A stretch of DNA of 37,416 bases from Micromonospora fulviviridis (GTDB taxonomy: Bacteria > Actinomycetota > Actinomycetes > Mycobacteriales > Micromonosporaceae), in NCBI RefSeq assembly GCF_014648395.1, contig NZ_BMRA01000002.1:744759-782174 (forward strand). Reading direction: 5' to 3'. The notes below the pieces were generated by a model. It saw nothing but the letters and a program-made list of their open reading frames with translations, was not told where the DNA came from and ran no database searches. This document shows positions 22,845 through 29,315 of this stretch, in pieces. The position numbers and the translations under genes were made by a program. How positions within the stretch are numbered: position 1 is the stretch's first letter; every line of letters starts with the position of its first letter.

Positions 22845-23924
22845 TCATGCGGGGTGCCCGGCGAGGGCGTCGGCGCGCAGGCGCGCGGCGGCGCGCAGCA
22901 GCGCGGCGGCCTCCGCCTGCTCCGGCTCGGGGGCGCGAACGCCTTCGGCGAGCGCCAGCACCTCGGCCACCTCGGCGACGCCGCCCAGCGCCTCGCGGAC
23001 GGGCCGGCCCAGCGCGCCGGTGTGGCCGCGCGCCTCGTGCCGGCAGAAGTAGGCCAGCTCGCACGCGGCCAGGCACTCCGGCGCGTAGCGGGCCGGCACG
23101 CCGTGCAGCGCGCCGGCCAGCGTGGCCGGGTCGGTGGTCAGGTCGGCGGTGAACCCGGCCGGCACGGCGGCGAGCAGGTCGTCGATCCGCGCCATCCGGT
23201 CGAGCTGGCGGCGCAGCACCAGCAGTTGCTTGCGCACGTCGAGCAGGCTGGCCACCGGTCGGTTGGCGAAGTCGCGCGGGCAGACCAGCACCACCTCGTG
23301 CGAGACGACGTCCGGGTCCCGCCCCTCGGCGGCGAGCAGCTCGCGCAGTGCCAGCACGTAGACGGCCGACTGGATGGCCGCGGCGGCGACCTTGGCCGGG
23401 TCGGCCTGGCCGTCGATGATCGGGAAGGACTTGATCTCCACGACGTGGAAGCGACCGGCGAGCCGGGCGGCCACCAGGTCCGGTTCCAGGTTCACCCGTC
23501 GGCCGGCGACGTCCAGGCCGAGCAGCGGGTGGTCGAAGAGCGCCGGCCCGTCCCCCGATGCCGTCAGCGCCGTGCGGGACCGCTCCGGCCGGTCCTCGTC
23601 GGCGCCCAGGTCGGTCCAGGTTGCCCCGTCCGGCACCGGTACGCCCAGCCGCTCCGCGACCAGGCGCAGCAGCTCCGCCCCGCCGTCCGCCTTCACCTGG
23701 GCCTCGAACGCGTTGCCCCGGGTGATGGCGAAGCGGGACTGGCCGAACCGGGCCGGGAAGCCGATCCGCTCGGCCAGCTTCGGCTTGTCGACCCCGGCGC
23801 TGTCCAGCACCGCCCGGCGGGTGCAGCCGGGGTTGCCGGTCAGCGCGGCGATGGTGCGGGCGTTGTGCCGCCGGGGCGGCACGCCACCCCGGATCTCGGC
23901 CAGGCGCTGGGCAGTCTCGGTCAT
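22845..23924 (-). CDS. PD-(D/E)XK nuclease with four cluster-type cysteines (Cas4/AddB-like)
   Basis: This 359-residue protein shows the full RecB/Cas4-type nuclease motif set in order: Glu73 in RGNAFEAQV, Asp149 in NLEPDLV, Glu163-x-Lys165 in VVEIKSF, and Gln185/Tyr189 in IQSAVYVLAL. A lone Cys34 (NPGCTRR) before the nuclease core and a C-terminal trio Cys284-x3-Cys288-x5-Cys294 match the split Fe-S cluster arrangement of Cas4, AddB and Dna2 nucleases. No helicase domain is fused and no CRISPR genes are near. The start is ATG at 23924 with a weak GGGCGG. The 507-residue gene follows after 31 bases. A DNA repair or anti-phage nuclease role is inference. Confidence 0.85.
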   Translation of the reverse strand: MTETAQRLAEIRGGVPPRRHNARTIAALTGNPGCTRRAVLDSAGVDKPKLAERIGFPARFGQSRFAITRGNAFEAQVKADGGAELLRLVAERLGVPVPDGATWTDLGADEDRPERSRTALTASGDGPALFDHPLLGLDVAGRRVNLEPDLVAARLAGRFHVVEIKSFPIIDGQADPAKVAAAAIQSAVYVLALRELLAAEGRDPDVVSHEVVLVCPRDFANRPVASLLDVRKQLLVLRRQLDRMARIDDLLAAVPAGFTADLTTDPATLAGALHGVPARYAPECLAACELAYFCRHEARGHTGALGRPVREALGGVAEVAEVLALAEGVRAPEPEQAEAAALLRAAARLRADALAGHPA

Positions 23925-23985
23925 GATCCGCCCAGGATAGGCGCTCTCCGCCGCTACGGCCGCTGCCGCGCCCGCCCGTTCGGGG

Positions 23986-24162
23986 TCAGCGGCCGGCCGA
24001 CCGGTTCCAGGGTGAGCGGGGGGACTGGGCGCCCGCCGTTGGTCGGCTGCGGCGGCGGCGCCGGCGGCCGGGCGTGCACGGGGGCCGGGAGACGGTGTGC
24101 ACCGGCGCCGCCGGCGGGGTGACCGGCTGGCGGCCGATCAGCCAGCAGAGGAAGCGCGCCAC
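23986..24162 (-). other. possible small CDS, perhaps frameshifted
   Basis: This GTG-started ORF of 58 codons begins 2 bases after the zinc-ribbon stop. It opens VARFLCWLIGRQPVTPPAAP with good G/C third-position bias, then becomes an Arg run. In the +1 frame the G/C bias continues past this point to a stop at about 23954, reading PTNGGRPVPPLTLEPVGRPL. The switch lies near a run of five G on the + strand (about 24079-24083). It could be a real frameshift, a sequencing error or chance. The function is unknown. Confidence 0.3.
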
Positions 24163-24164
24163 GG

Positions 24165-24398
24165 TCAGCCGACCGGGAGGCGCTCGGCCTCGGCCCGGGA
24201 GATCTCGTACTGCGCGCCGCAGAACGTGCACTGCTGCGCGTACCGGGTGCGCACCGGGATGAGCGGGATGAAGAAGAGGGTGAATTTCGTGGCCCGCCGG
24301 GTGATGACCTGGGCGGCCTGGTTGCCGCAGTTGCGGCAGACCTGGGTGACCACGCCGGACCGGTCGACCTTGGTCCGGAGCCCGAAGATGAAGAACAT
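24165..24398 (-). CDS. small zinc-ribbon protein
   Basis: This 77-residue protein has two CxxC knuckles, CRNCG (about 21-25) and CTFCG (about 57-61), separated by a hydrophobic segment KFTLFFIPLIPV. The layout matches the zinc-ribbon family (zinc_ribbon_15 type) of unknown function. The start is ATG at 24398. The central segment could be membrane-associated. A possible small ORF is directly downstream. Confidence 0.85.
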   Translation of the reverse strand: MFFIFGLRTKVDRSGVVTQVCRNCGNQAAQVITRRATKFTLFFIPLIPVRTRYAQQCTFCGAQYEISRAEAERLPVG

Positions 24399-24454
24399 CG
24401 CCCGGCATTACCCCGCCGGGCCCCGGAAATCACCACCGATATTTTTCGCTCGGC

Positions 24455-24481
24455 TGTCCGGATGCGCGGTCCCCGATCGTC
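24455..24481 (+). promoter_or_regulatory. possible ECF-type promoter upstream of the DGPF gene
   Basis: TGTCCG (24455-24460) is followed after 17 bases by CGTC (24478-24481). ECF42 factors are reported to recognise TGTC-type -35 elements, and the match to their own DGPF gene is plausible but inexact. Confidence 0.3.
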
Positions 24482-24517
24482 AGGGTGGATGGAAGCACGA
24501 CCGACAGGAGTGAAGCG

Positions 24518-24847
24518 ATGAAGTACATGATGCTCGTCTGCACCGACACCGAGCCCGACCGCGACCCGGGCGCGGCGCCCGACATCGAGAAGTGGGTGGC
24601 CGAGCGGGACGCCAACGGCCAGCGGCTCACCGGCAGCCGGTTCGCGCCCCCGTCGGCCGCCACCACCGTCCGGGTCCGCGACGGCGAACTGCTGCTCACC
24701 GACGGTCCGTTCGCCGAGACCAAGGAGGTGATCGTGGGCTTCGACCTGCTGGAGTGCGCCGACCTGGACGAGGCGGTCGAGGTGGCCCGCGCCCACCCCA
24801 TGGCGTACGCCGGGCGCATCGAGCTGCGCCCGCTCGTAGAGGACTGA
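24518..24847 (+). CDS. DGPF/YCII-domain protein
   Basis: This 109-residue ferredoxin-like YCII-fold protein begins KYMMLVCTDTEP and carries the variant signature TDGPFAETKEVIVGFDLLEC (about 69-88) that defines the DGPF group. DGPF proteins are the standard genomic partners of ECF42 sigma factors, and here that gene follows after only 5 bases. The biochemical role is unknown; they are thought to be targets or partners of the sigma factor. The start is ATG at 24518 with AGGAG seven bases upstream; the in-frame GTG at 24485 lacks this. Confidence 0.93.
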   Translation: MKYMMLVCTDTEPDRDPGAAPDIEKWVAERDANGQRLTGSRFAPPSAATTVRVRDGELLLTDGPFAETKEVIVGFDLLECADLDEAVEVARAHPMAYAGRIELRPLVED

Positions 24848-24852
24848 TCCGG

Positions 24853-26055
24853 GTGACCGACGCGGCCGGGGCGGTCGCCGAAGCGGGCGCGGAGGCGTAC
24901 CCGCGGATCGTGGCCGCCCTGATCCGCGTCACCGGCGACTGGACCCTCGCCGAGGACTGCGCCCAGGAGGCCCTGGCGGCGGCGCTGGAGCGCTGGCCCC
25001 GCACCGGCGTGCCGGACAACCCCGGCGGGTGGCTGATGACCGCCGCCCGCAACCGGGCCGTGGACGTGCTGCGCCGGGCCACCGTGGAACGCCGCAAGCT
25101 GCGCGACCTGGCGCTGCTCACCGATCCCGCGCCCGCGCCACCGGAGGGAGACGTGGTGGACGACCGGCTCCGGCTCATCTTCACCTGCTGCCACCCGGCG
25201 CTGGCGTTGGAGGCCCGGGTGGCGCTGACCCTGCGCACGGTGGCCGGGGTGCCGACCGCCGACATCGCCCGCGCCTTCCTGGTCACCGAGTCGACCATGA
25301 CCCGCCGGCTCACCCGCGCCAAGGCCCGGATCGCCGCGGCCGGCGTCCCGTACCGGGTGCCGACCGGGCCCGCGCTGGTCGAGCGCCTGCCGGGTGTGCT
25401 GGCCGTGCTCTACCTGCTCTTCACCCGGGGGTACGACGCCGACGGCGAGCCCGCGTTCGCCGCCGAGGCGATCCGGCTGGCCCGGCTGCTGCACACGCTC
25501 CTGCCGGACCAGCCCGAGGCGGCCGGGCTGCTCGCCCTGTTCCTGCTGCACCACTCCCGCCGGGCGGCCCGCCGCGACCCGTCCGGCGACCTGCTCACCC
25601 TCGACCAGCAGGACCGCGCCCGCTGGGACCGGGCCGCCATCGCCGAGGGCGTCGCGTTGCTGGAGCGCGCCGGCGACGGCCCGTACGCCCTCCAGGCCCG
25701 GATCGCCGCCGCCCATGCCACCGCCCCGACGGCCGCCGACACCGACTGGCCGGCCATCGCCGGCTGCTACGACGCGTTGGCCCGGCTCCAGCCGACCCCG
25801 GTGGTCGGGCTCAACCGGGCGGTGGCCCACGGGTACGCCCACGGTCCCGCCGCCGGGCTGGCCCTGCTCGTCGAGGTGCGGGCCGGCGGGGCGCTGGACG
25901 GCTACCCGCCCGCGGTGGCCGCCGAGGCCGAGTTGGCCGCCCGCCTCGGCGACCCGGTACGCGCCGCCGCGCTGTTCCGGGCCGCCGCCGACGAGGTCCG
26001 CTCCGATCCCGAACGGCGGGCCCTGCTCCGCCGGGCCGCCGAGCTGTCGCCCTGA
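24853..26055 (+). CDS. ECF42-group RNA polymerase sigma factor with C-terminal TPR-like extension
   Basis: This 400-residue sigma factor has region 2 at about 12-80 (DWTLAEDCAQEALAAALERW, then GGWLMTAARNRAVDVLRR) and region 4 at about 110-170 (LRLIFTCCHPALALEARVAL, TADIARAFLVTESTMTRRL). A long helical C-terminal extension (about 180-400) is of the DUF6596/TPR type, with GLNRAVAHGYAHGPAAGLAL near its end. ECF42 factors lack anti-sigma partners and rely on this extension. GTG at 24853 follows the DGPF stop by 5 bases, so translation is probably coupled. Confidence 0.93.
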   Translation: MTDAAGAVAEAGAEAYPRIVAALIRVTGDWTLAEDCAQEALAAALERWPRTGVPDNPGGWLMTAARNRAVDVLRRATVERRKLRDLALLTDPAPAPPEGDVVDDRLRLIFTCCHPALALEARVALTLRTVAGVPTADIARAFLVTESTMTRRLTRAKARIAAAGVPYRVPTGPALVERLPGVLAVLYLLFTRGYDADGEPAFAAEAIRLARLLHTLLPDQPEAAGLLALFLLHHSRRAARRDPSGDLLTLDQQDRARWDRAAIAEGVALLERAGDGPYALQARIAAAHATAPTAADTDWPAIAGCYDALARLQPTPVVGLNRAVAHGYAHGPAAGLALLVEVRAGGALDGYPPAVAAEAELAARLGDPVRAAALFRAAADEVRSDPERRALLRRAAELSP

Positions 26056-26074
26056 GCGTCCCTGCTCGGGCTCA

Positions 26075-26098
26075 CGCCGCCACCCTGCCGGGGCGGCG
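26075..26098. terminator. weak hairpin between convergent genes
   Basis: CGCCGCC (26075-26081) pairs with GGCGGCG (26092-26098) around a 10-base loop, between the stops of the sigma factor and the protease gene. Confidence 0.4.
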
Positions 26099-26105
26099 GA
26101 CAGGG

Positions 26106-27005
26106 TCAGCCGGTGGCACCCGAGGTGAGGCGGTCGACGACGGCGCGGACGGTGTCGACCGGGATGGCGAAGCCGAGCCCGATGCTGCCCTCGTCCTGGC
26201 CGGTGGTGGCGATGGCGACGTTGATGCCGACCACCCGGCCGGCGGTGTCGACCAGCGCGCCGCCGGAGTTGCCGTGGTTGATCGCCGCGTCGGTCTGGAT
26301 GAGGCCGCTCATGTCGTCCACCGAGCGGTCCAGGGCGGAGACGATGCCCGAGGTCACCGTTCCCGCCAGCCCGAGCGGGCTGCCGAAGGCCACCACCGGG
26401 TCGCCCACCCGCAGGGTGGCGTCGGAGCCGAGCGTCGCCGGAGTGAGCCCGGTCAGACCGTCGGCCCGCAGCAGCGCGATGTCCGCGCCGGTGTCGCTGC
26501 CGACAAGGGTGGCCGGTGCGGTACGCCCGTCGGCCAACTCCACGGCGAGGCTGCCGCCGGAGGTGACCACGTGCGCGTTGGTCAGGATCAGCCCGCCGGC
26601 GTCGAGGACGACGCCGGAACCGAGGCTGGTGCCGCCGCTGCCGGAGGCGGTGACCGTGACGATGCTCGGCGACACCCCGGCGACCACCGCCGAGAGGCTG
26701 TCGATCGTGCTGGTCAAGGCGGGGACGACCCGGACCGCCGTGGCGACCGTCCCGTCGTCGAGCAGCCGGTCGGTGACCAGCGCGCCGGAGGCGCCCCCGC
26801 CGAGCATGAGCACCAGCGCGGCCCCGGCCGCGACCAGCCGGCGGGCCGTCCGCCGGGTCCGGGACGGCGGAACCGTCTCCGGAACGGCCGGGGCCGGCGG
26901 CGGCGCGACGGGCGGCCAGCCGGCGGCGGAACCGGGCGCCGGCGGTTCGGCCGGGGCCGGCGGCACGGGGACGGCAGGGGCGGGGCGGGCCATCATGTCG
27001 GTCAT
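26106..27005 (-). CDS. membrane-anchored trypsin-like serine protease (S1C type, no PDZ)
   Basis: This 299-residue protein has a Pro/Ala-rich cytosolic N-terminus (1-50), an Arg-flanked helix (about 56-77; LVAAGAALVLMLGGG) and an extracytoplasmic S1C/HtrA-like protease domain (about 100-299). The catalytic triad is intact: His145 (LTNAHVV), Asp175 (GADIALLR) and Ser247 (NHGNSGGAL). HtrA proteins normally end in one or more PDZ domains; none is present, and the protein stops right after the protease fold. The start is ATG at 27005, whose first bases overlap the stop of a 26-codon ORF (ATGA), so its translation depends on that ORF. Confidence 0.92.
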   Translation of the reverse strand: MTDMMARPAPAVPVPPAPAEPPAPGSAAGWPPVAPPPAPAVPETVPPSRTRRTARRLVAAGAALVLMLGGGASGALVTDRLLDDGTVATAVRVVPALTSTIDSLSAVVAGVSPSIVTVTASGSGGTSLGSGVVLDAGGLILTNAHVVTSGGSLAVELADGRTAPATLVGSDTGADIALLRADGLTGLTPATLGSDATLRVGDPVVAFGSPLGLAGTVTSGIVSALDRSVDDMSGLIQTDAAINHGNSGGALVDTAGRVVGINVAIATTGQDEGSIGLGFAIPVDTVRAVVDRLTSGATG

Positions 27006-27082
27006 CGGGGCACCGCCGCCCGGTACTCGCCGGGGTGGGCGCTGGTGGCAGGGTCGACGCTGTTGCCGTGGTGGTTCCGCAT
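27002..27082 (-). CDS. 26-codon leader ORF coupled to the protease
   Basis: ATG at 27082 has the best ribosome-binding site in the area (GAGGAGG, 5 bases upstream) and reads 26 codons beginning MRNHHGNSVDP and ending YRAAVPR. Its TGA overlaps the protease ATG as ATGA. Of the 25 codons after the start, 23 end in G or C, as expected of real coding sequence. The protease ATG itself has only a weak GGCGGTG. The peptide is hydrophilic with two adjacent His, and has no signal peptide. It could be a regulatory leader, a partner peptide or simply a translation starter. Confidence 0.6.
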   Translation of the reverse strand: MRNHHGNSVDPATSAHPGEYRAAVPR

Positions 27083-27100
27083 GGATCCTCCTCGCTTGGT

Positions 27101-27115
27101 GACGGTTCCACCGTC
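27101..27115. promoter_or_regulatory. small dyad upstream of the leader ORF
   Basis: GACGGT and ACCGTC are perfect inverted arms around TCC, 18 bases upstream of the leader start. It could be an operator or mRNA 5' hairpin. Confidence 0.3.
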
Positions 27116-27164
27116 GCGCGGGGATCTGGGGCTGGCTTGTGCCCTTCCTGTGGAGTTCCGGTGC

Positions 27165-27198
27165 GCCCTGGCCCCGCCACGGTGGGCGGGACCAGGGC
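27165..27198 (-). terminator. hairpin terminator after SRPBCC gene
   Basis: GCCCTGG-C-CCCGCC pairs with GGCGGG-A-CCAGGGC around a 6-base loop, with one mismatch. It lies 8 bases past the SRPBCC stop on the minus strand. Confidence 0.7.
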
Positions 27199-27206
27199 AT
27201 GGCGGC

Positions 27207-28058
27207 TCAGGCGTTGCTCGGCATCTCCACGTCGAGCCAGATCGGCTGCCAGTCGGCGACCTCGTGGAAGCGGCGCAGCTCGGCGAGCCCGGCCACGGTC
27301 CCGGTCCAGGCCGCGTACGGGGGGTTGCCCTCGTCGAAGCCGGACTGCACGAAGGTCAGCTTCGTCCGGCCGCCGGACTCGGCCAGCTCCCAGCTGCTGA
27401 CGCCGGTCGGTCCCCAGTCGACGGAGATCGCCCTGCCCGGCGTCAGGTCGACCACCTTGGCCGCGTAGCCGGCGTCGAAGCCGCCCATGGCGTAGCGGCC
27501 GCCGACCCAGGGCTCGATGCCGATGGGGAAGCCGAACCAGGCGCTGGCCTGCTCGGAGTCGGTGAGCGAGGTCCACACCTTGTCCATCGGCGCGTCGATG
27601 AGCAGCTCGCCGCGCAGGTCGGCGGAGGTGAAGTCGGTGCGCGGCAGCAGCGGGCGACCCTCCAGGTGCGCGTTGAGGTTGGCGATGGCCAGCGCCCAGA
27701 AGGTCTGGAGGACGCCGCGGATGCTGCTGCCGTTCATCGCCTCGGCGAAGTCGAAGTGGCTCTGCCGCAGGGTGAGCACGGTGCTCCCGCCCTCCGGCGT
27801 CAGCTCGAACTCGGTGGTGGTCTCCACCCCGTCGAGCGTCCAGGCGAAGCGCAGCGTCCGCTCGTCGGCGTGCAGCAGCCGCTGGTGCGGCGCGTCACCC
27901 TCCGGCGTGTAGCGGCCCCAGAACTCGTAGCGCCGGGGCAGCTCGACCTCGGCGTGCTCGGCCAGCCAGACGCGCAGCTCGGCAGGGTCGGTCAGCGCGC
28001 GGCGCACGGCCTCGGCCGGCGCGGCGAGGCGGGCCCGGACGGTCAGCAGATCACTCAT
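27207..28058 (-). CDS. tandem SRPBCC (AHSA1-like) domain protein
   Basis: This 283-residue protein is built of two START/SRPBCC helix-grip domains. The first (about 1-130) includes VRARLAAPAEAVRRALTDPAELRVWL and the second (about 145-270) LLIDAPMDKVWTSLTDSEQASAWFG and GGRYAMGGFDAGYAAKVVDL. Such domains bind hydrophobic ligands or act as AHSA1-like stress proteins; the ligand is not known. The start is ATG at 28058, overlapping the stop of the upstream regulator by 8 bases. The pairing of an HTH regulator with an SRPBCC protein in one operon is common in actinobacteria. Confidence 0.9.
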   Translation of the reverse strand: MSDLLTVRARLAAPAEAVRRALTDPAELRVWLAEHAEVELPRRYEFWGRYTPEGDAPHQRLLHADERTLRFAWTLDGVETTTEFELTPEGGSTVLTLRQSHFDFAEAMNGSSIRGVLQTFWALAIANLNAHLEGRPLLPRTDFTSADLRGELLIDAPMDKVWTSLTDSEQASAWFGFPIGIEPWVGGRYAMGGFDAGYAAKVVDLTPGRAISVDWGPTGVSSWELAESGGRTKLTFVQSGFDEGNPPYAAWTGTVAGLAELRRFHEVADWQPIWLDVEMPSNA

Positions 28059-28611
28059 GGTTGTCGCCCTTCGGGTAGCAGGCCACGGCGAGCTTGAAGG
28101 CGTCCCCCTCGGCGCCGCCGTAACGCGTGAACAGGTCCCGCAGCGTCGACTGCAGGTCGTGCAGGAACTCCTGCCGCCGCTCGGCCGGCACCCGGATCTC
28201 GCCGGAGACACCGATCGACGGCAGCTCGGGGGCGGTGCGGTCCAGCGCGGCGATGTCCGCCTGAACCTCCTCCATGAGGTCGAGCAGGTAGCCGAGGCTC
28301 AGCTCGTCCTGCGCGCGGCGGGCCCCGCCGATCCGGCCGACCAGCCGCGGCGAGAGCCAGTAGGACCGGGCGGCAGCCTGGTAGATGCCCTCGCTGATGC
28401 CGCGCACCCGCCGCTCGGCGACCTGCTCGGCCAGCCCGGCGGCGACCAGCTGCTTGACGTGGTAGTAGACCCGCTGCGGCGTCTGCTCCAGCCGGGCGGC
28501 GATCTCGGTGCAGGTGCGGGGCTCGGCGAGCTGCCGCAGCACCTCGATCCGCTGCGGCTTGAGCAGGGCTTCGGCCTGCTCGCGCTCTTCCAGGTACAGG
28601 ACGTCTCTCAT
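28051..28611 (-). CDS. winged-helix (ArsR-type) regulator
   Basis: This 186-residue regulator has a winged helix at about 18-85 (LLKPQRIEVLRQLAEPRTCTE, then RLEQTPQRVYYHVKQLVAAGLA) and a C-terminal half (about 90-186) with a predicted helical sensor region ending in FKLAVACYPKG. The start is ATG at 28611. A longer version from 28635 would run through the palindrome TTTGTACGTACAAA and the promoter, so it is rejected. It is the first gene of an operon with the SRPBCC protein, overlapping it by 8 bases. Autoregulation through the palindrome is likely. Confidence 0.9.
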   Translation of the reverse strand: MRDVLYLEEREQAEALLKPQRIEVLRQLAEPRTCTEIAARLEQTPQRVYYHVKQLVAAGLAEQVAERRVRGISEGIYQAAARSYWLSPRLVGRIGGARRAQDELSLGYLLDLMEEVQADIAALDRTAPELPSIGVSGEIRVPAERRQEFLHDLQSTLRDLFTRYGGAEGDAFKLAVACYPKGDNHE

Positions 28612-28620
28612 GGCAAAATC

Positions 28621-28649
28621 AGTTTGTACGTACAAAACTTCTTTGTCAA
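28621..28649 (-). promoter_or_regulatory. promoter of the regulator/SRPBCC operon
   Basis: On the minus strand TTGACA (28649-28644) and CAAACT (28626-28621) are 17 bases apart. A start point about 7 bases after the -10 would fall at about 28614, two or three bases before the ATG at 28611. No SD sequence is present, so the mRNA is probably leaderless or nearly so. Confidence 0.6.
28623..28636. promoter_or_regulatory. palindromic operator TTTGTACGTACAAA
   Basis: This is a perfect 14-bp palindrome covering the spacer and most of the -10 of the promoter above. The neighbouring winged-helix regulator is the natural candidate to bind it and repress its own operon. Confidence 0.7.
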
Positions 28650-28658
28650 TGGGTTCGA

Positions 28659-28689
28659 CGAAAGGCCGCGCGGGCCGCGCGGCCTTTCG
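28659..28689. terminator. hairpin terminator, copy A of a shared stem
   Basis: CGAAAGGCCGCGC and GCGCGGCCTTTCG pair perfectly around 5 bases. It lies 3 bases past the end of the sigma-factor remnant on the minus strand. The same 13-nt stem occurs at 29271-29301. Confidence 0.8.
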
Positions 28690-28692
28690 TGC

Positions 28693-29191
28693 CTACTTGC
28701 CGAGGACGACGACGTGGGCCGGTGGCTTCACCTGCACCGGCAGGCCGTAGCCGGACAGCTCGATGACGACCTTGAGGCGGACGGTGTAGTCCCTGCTCCG
28801 GGCCATCCGGGACGTGCGGTCGTAGGCCACCTTGGCGATCCGGTCGTCCGCGCCGACCGTCACCTCGCCCACGAGGCGGTCGGCGACGATCTCCCCGGAG
28901 GGATCCGGCACCGACACCTCGAAGTGGTAGACGCCGGGCGACTGCTCGGTGACCGTGGCGCCCGCCTGGGTCAGCACCCGGAGCAGCGCCTGCGGGCTCG
29001 CCGAAGCCCCCATGCCGCCCCCCATCGCCATGCACCCGGTGCCAGTTCCGCATCAGCCGTTCCAGCGCCGCCTGCACCAGGTCCTCCCCGGCGACCCGGC
29101 TACCGGTCAGCAGCACCGCCGTCGCGAGCAGGGCACTGCCGCGTTCCGCGACGAGGGCGTCCAGCCCTTCGAAGCGTTTCTTCCGCCACAC
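28693..29191 (-). pseudogene. remnant of a SigE-family ECF sigma factor fused to the tail of another gene
   Basis: From GTG at 29191 (AAGGAG upstream) about 50 codons read as the start of a SigE-family sigma factor: RFEGLDALVAERGSALLATA, then GEDLVQAALERLMRNWHRV (region 2). Near 29031-29045 this frame loses its coding character. From ATG at 29031 another frame reads 112 codons as the C-terminal part of a secreted-protein-like domain (ALLRVLTQAGATVTEQSPGV, ending AHVVVLGK), without its own RBS. The rest of sigma region 2, region 4 and the second gene's start are missing. An internal deletion joining a sigma gene to its downstream neighbour explains this best. The remnant still has an intact RBS and terminator. 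Confidence 0.65.
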
Positions 29192-29270
29192 CGGCTCTCC
29201 TTTCGTCGTCACCAAGGACGACGGCTCCCGCCCGAAGGTTGACTCGCGGAACCGACCGATCGCGAGACGA

Positions 29271-29301
29271 CGAAAGGCCGCGCTGACAGCGCGGCCTTTC
29301 G
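29271..29301. terminator. hairpin terminator, copy B of the shared stem
   Basis: CGAAAGGCCGCGCTG and CAGCGCGGCCTTTCG pair perfectly over 15 bases around a single base. It lies 15 bases past the stop of tmsB. It shares the 13-nt stem CGAAAGGCCGCGC with 28659-28689. Confidence 0.8.
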
Positions 29302-29315
29302 GGGGACGAGGATCG

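Noticed and set aside
22845..23924. Calling the nuclease Cas4
   Set aside because: No repeats, Cas1 or Cas2 occur in the window, and the protein is longer than typical Cas4; only the nuclease/Fe-S class is supported.
25029..28097. 1022-codon plus-strand frame crossing several genes
   Set aside because: It crosses gene boundaries, terminators and a promoter, and has shadow-type composition.
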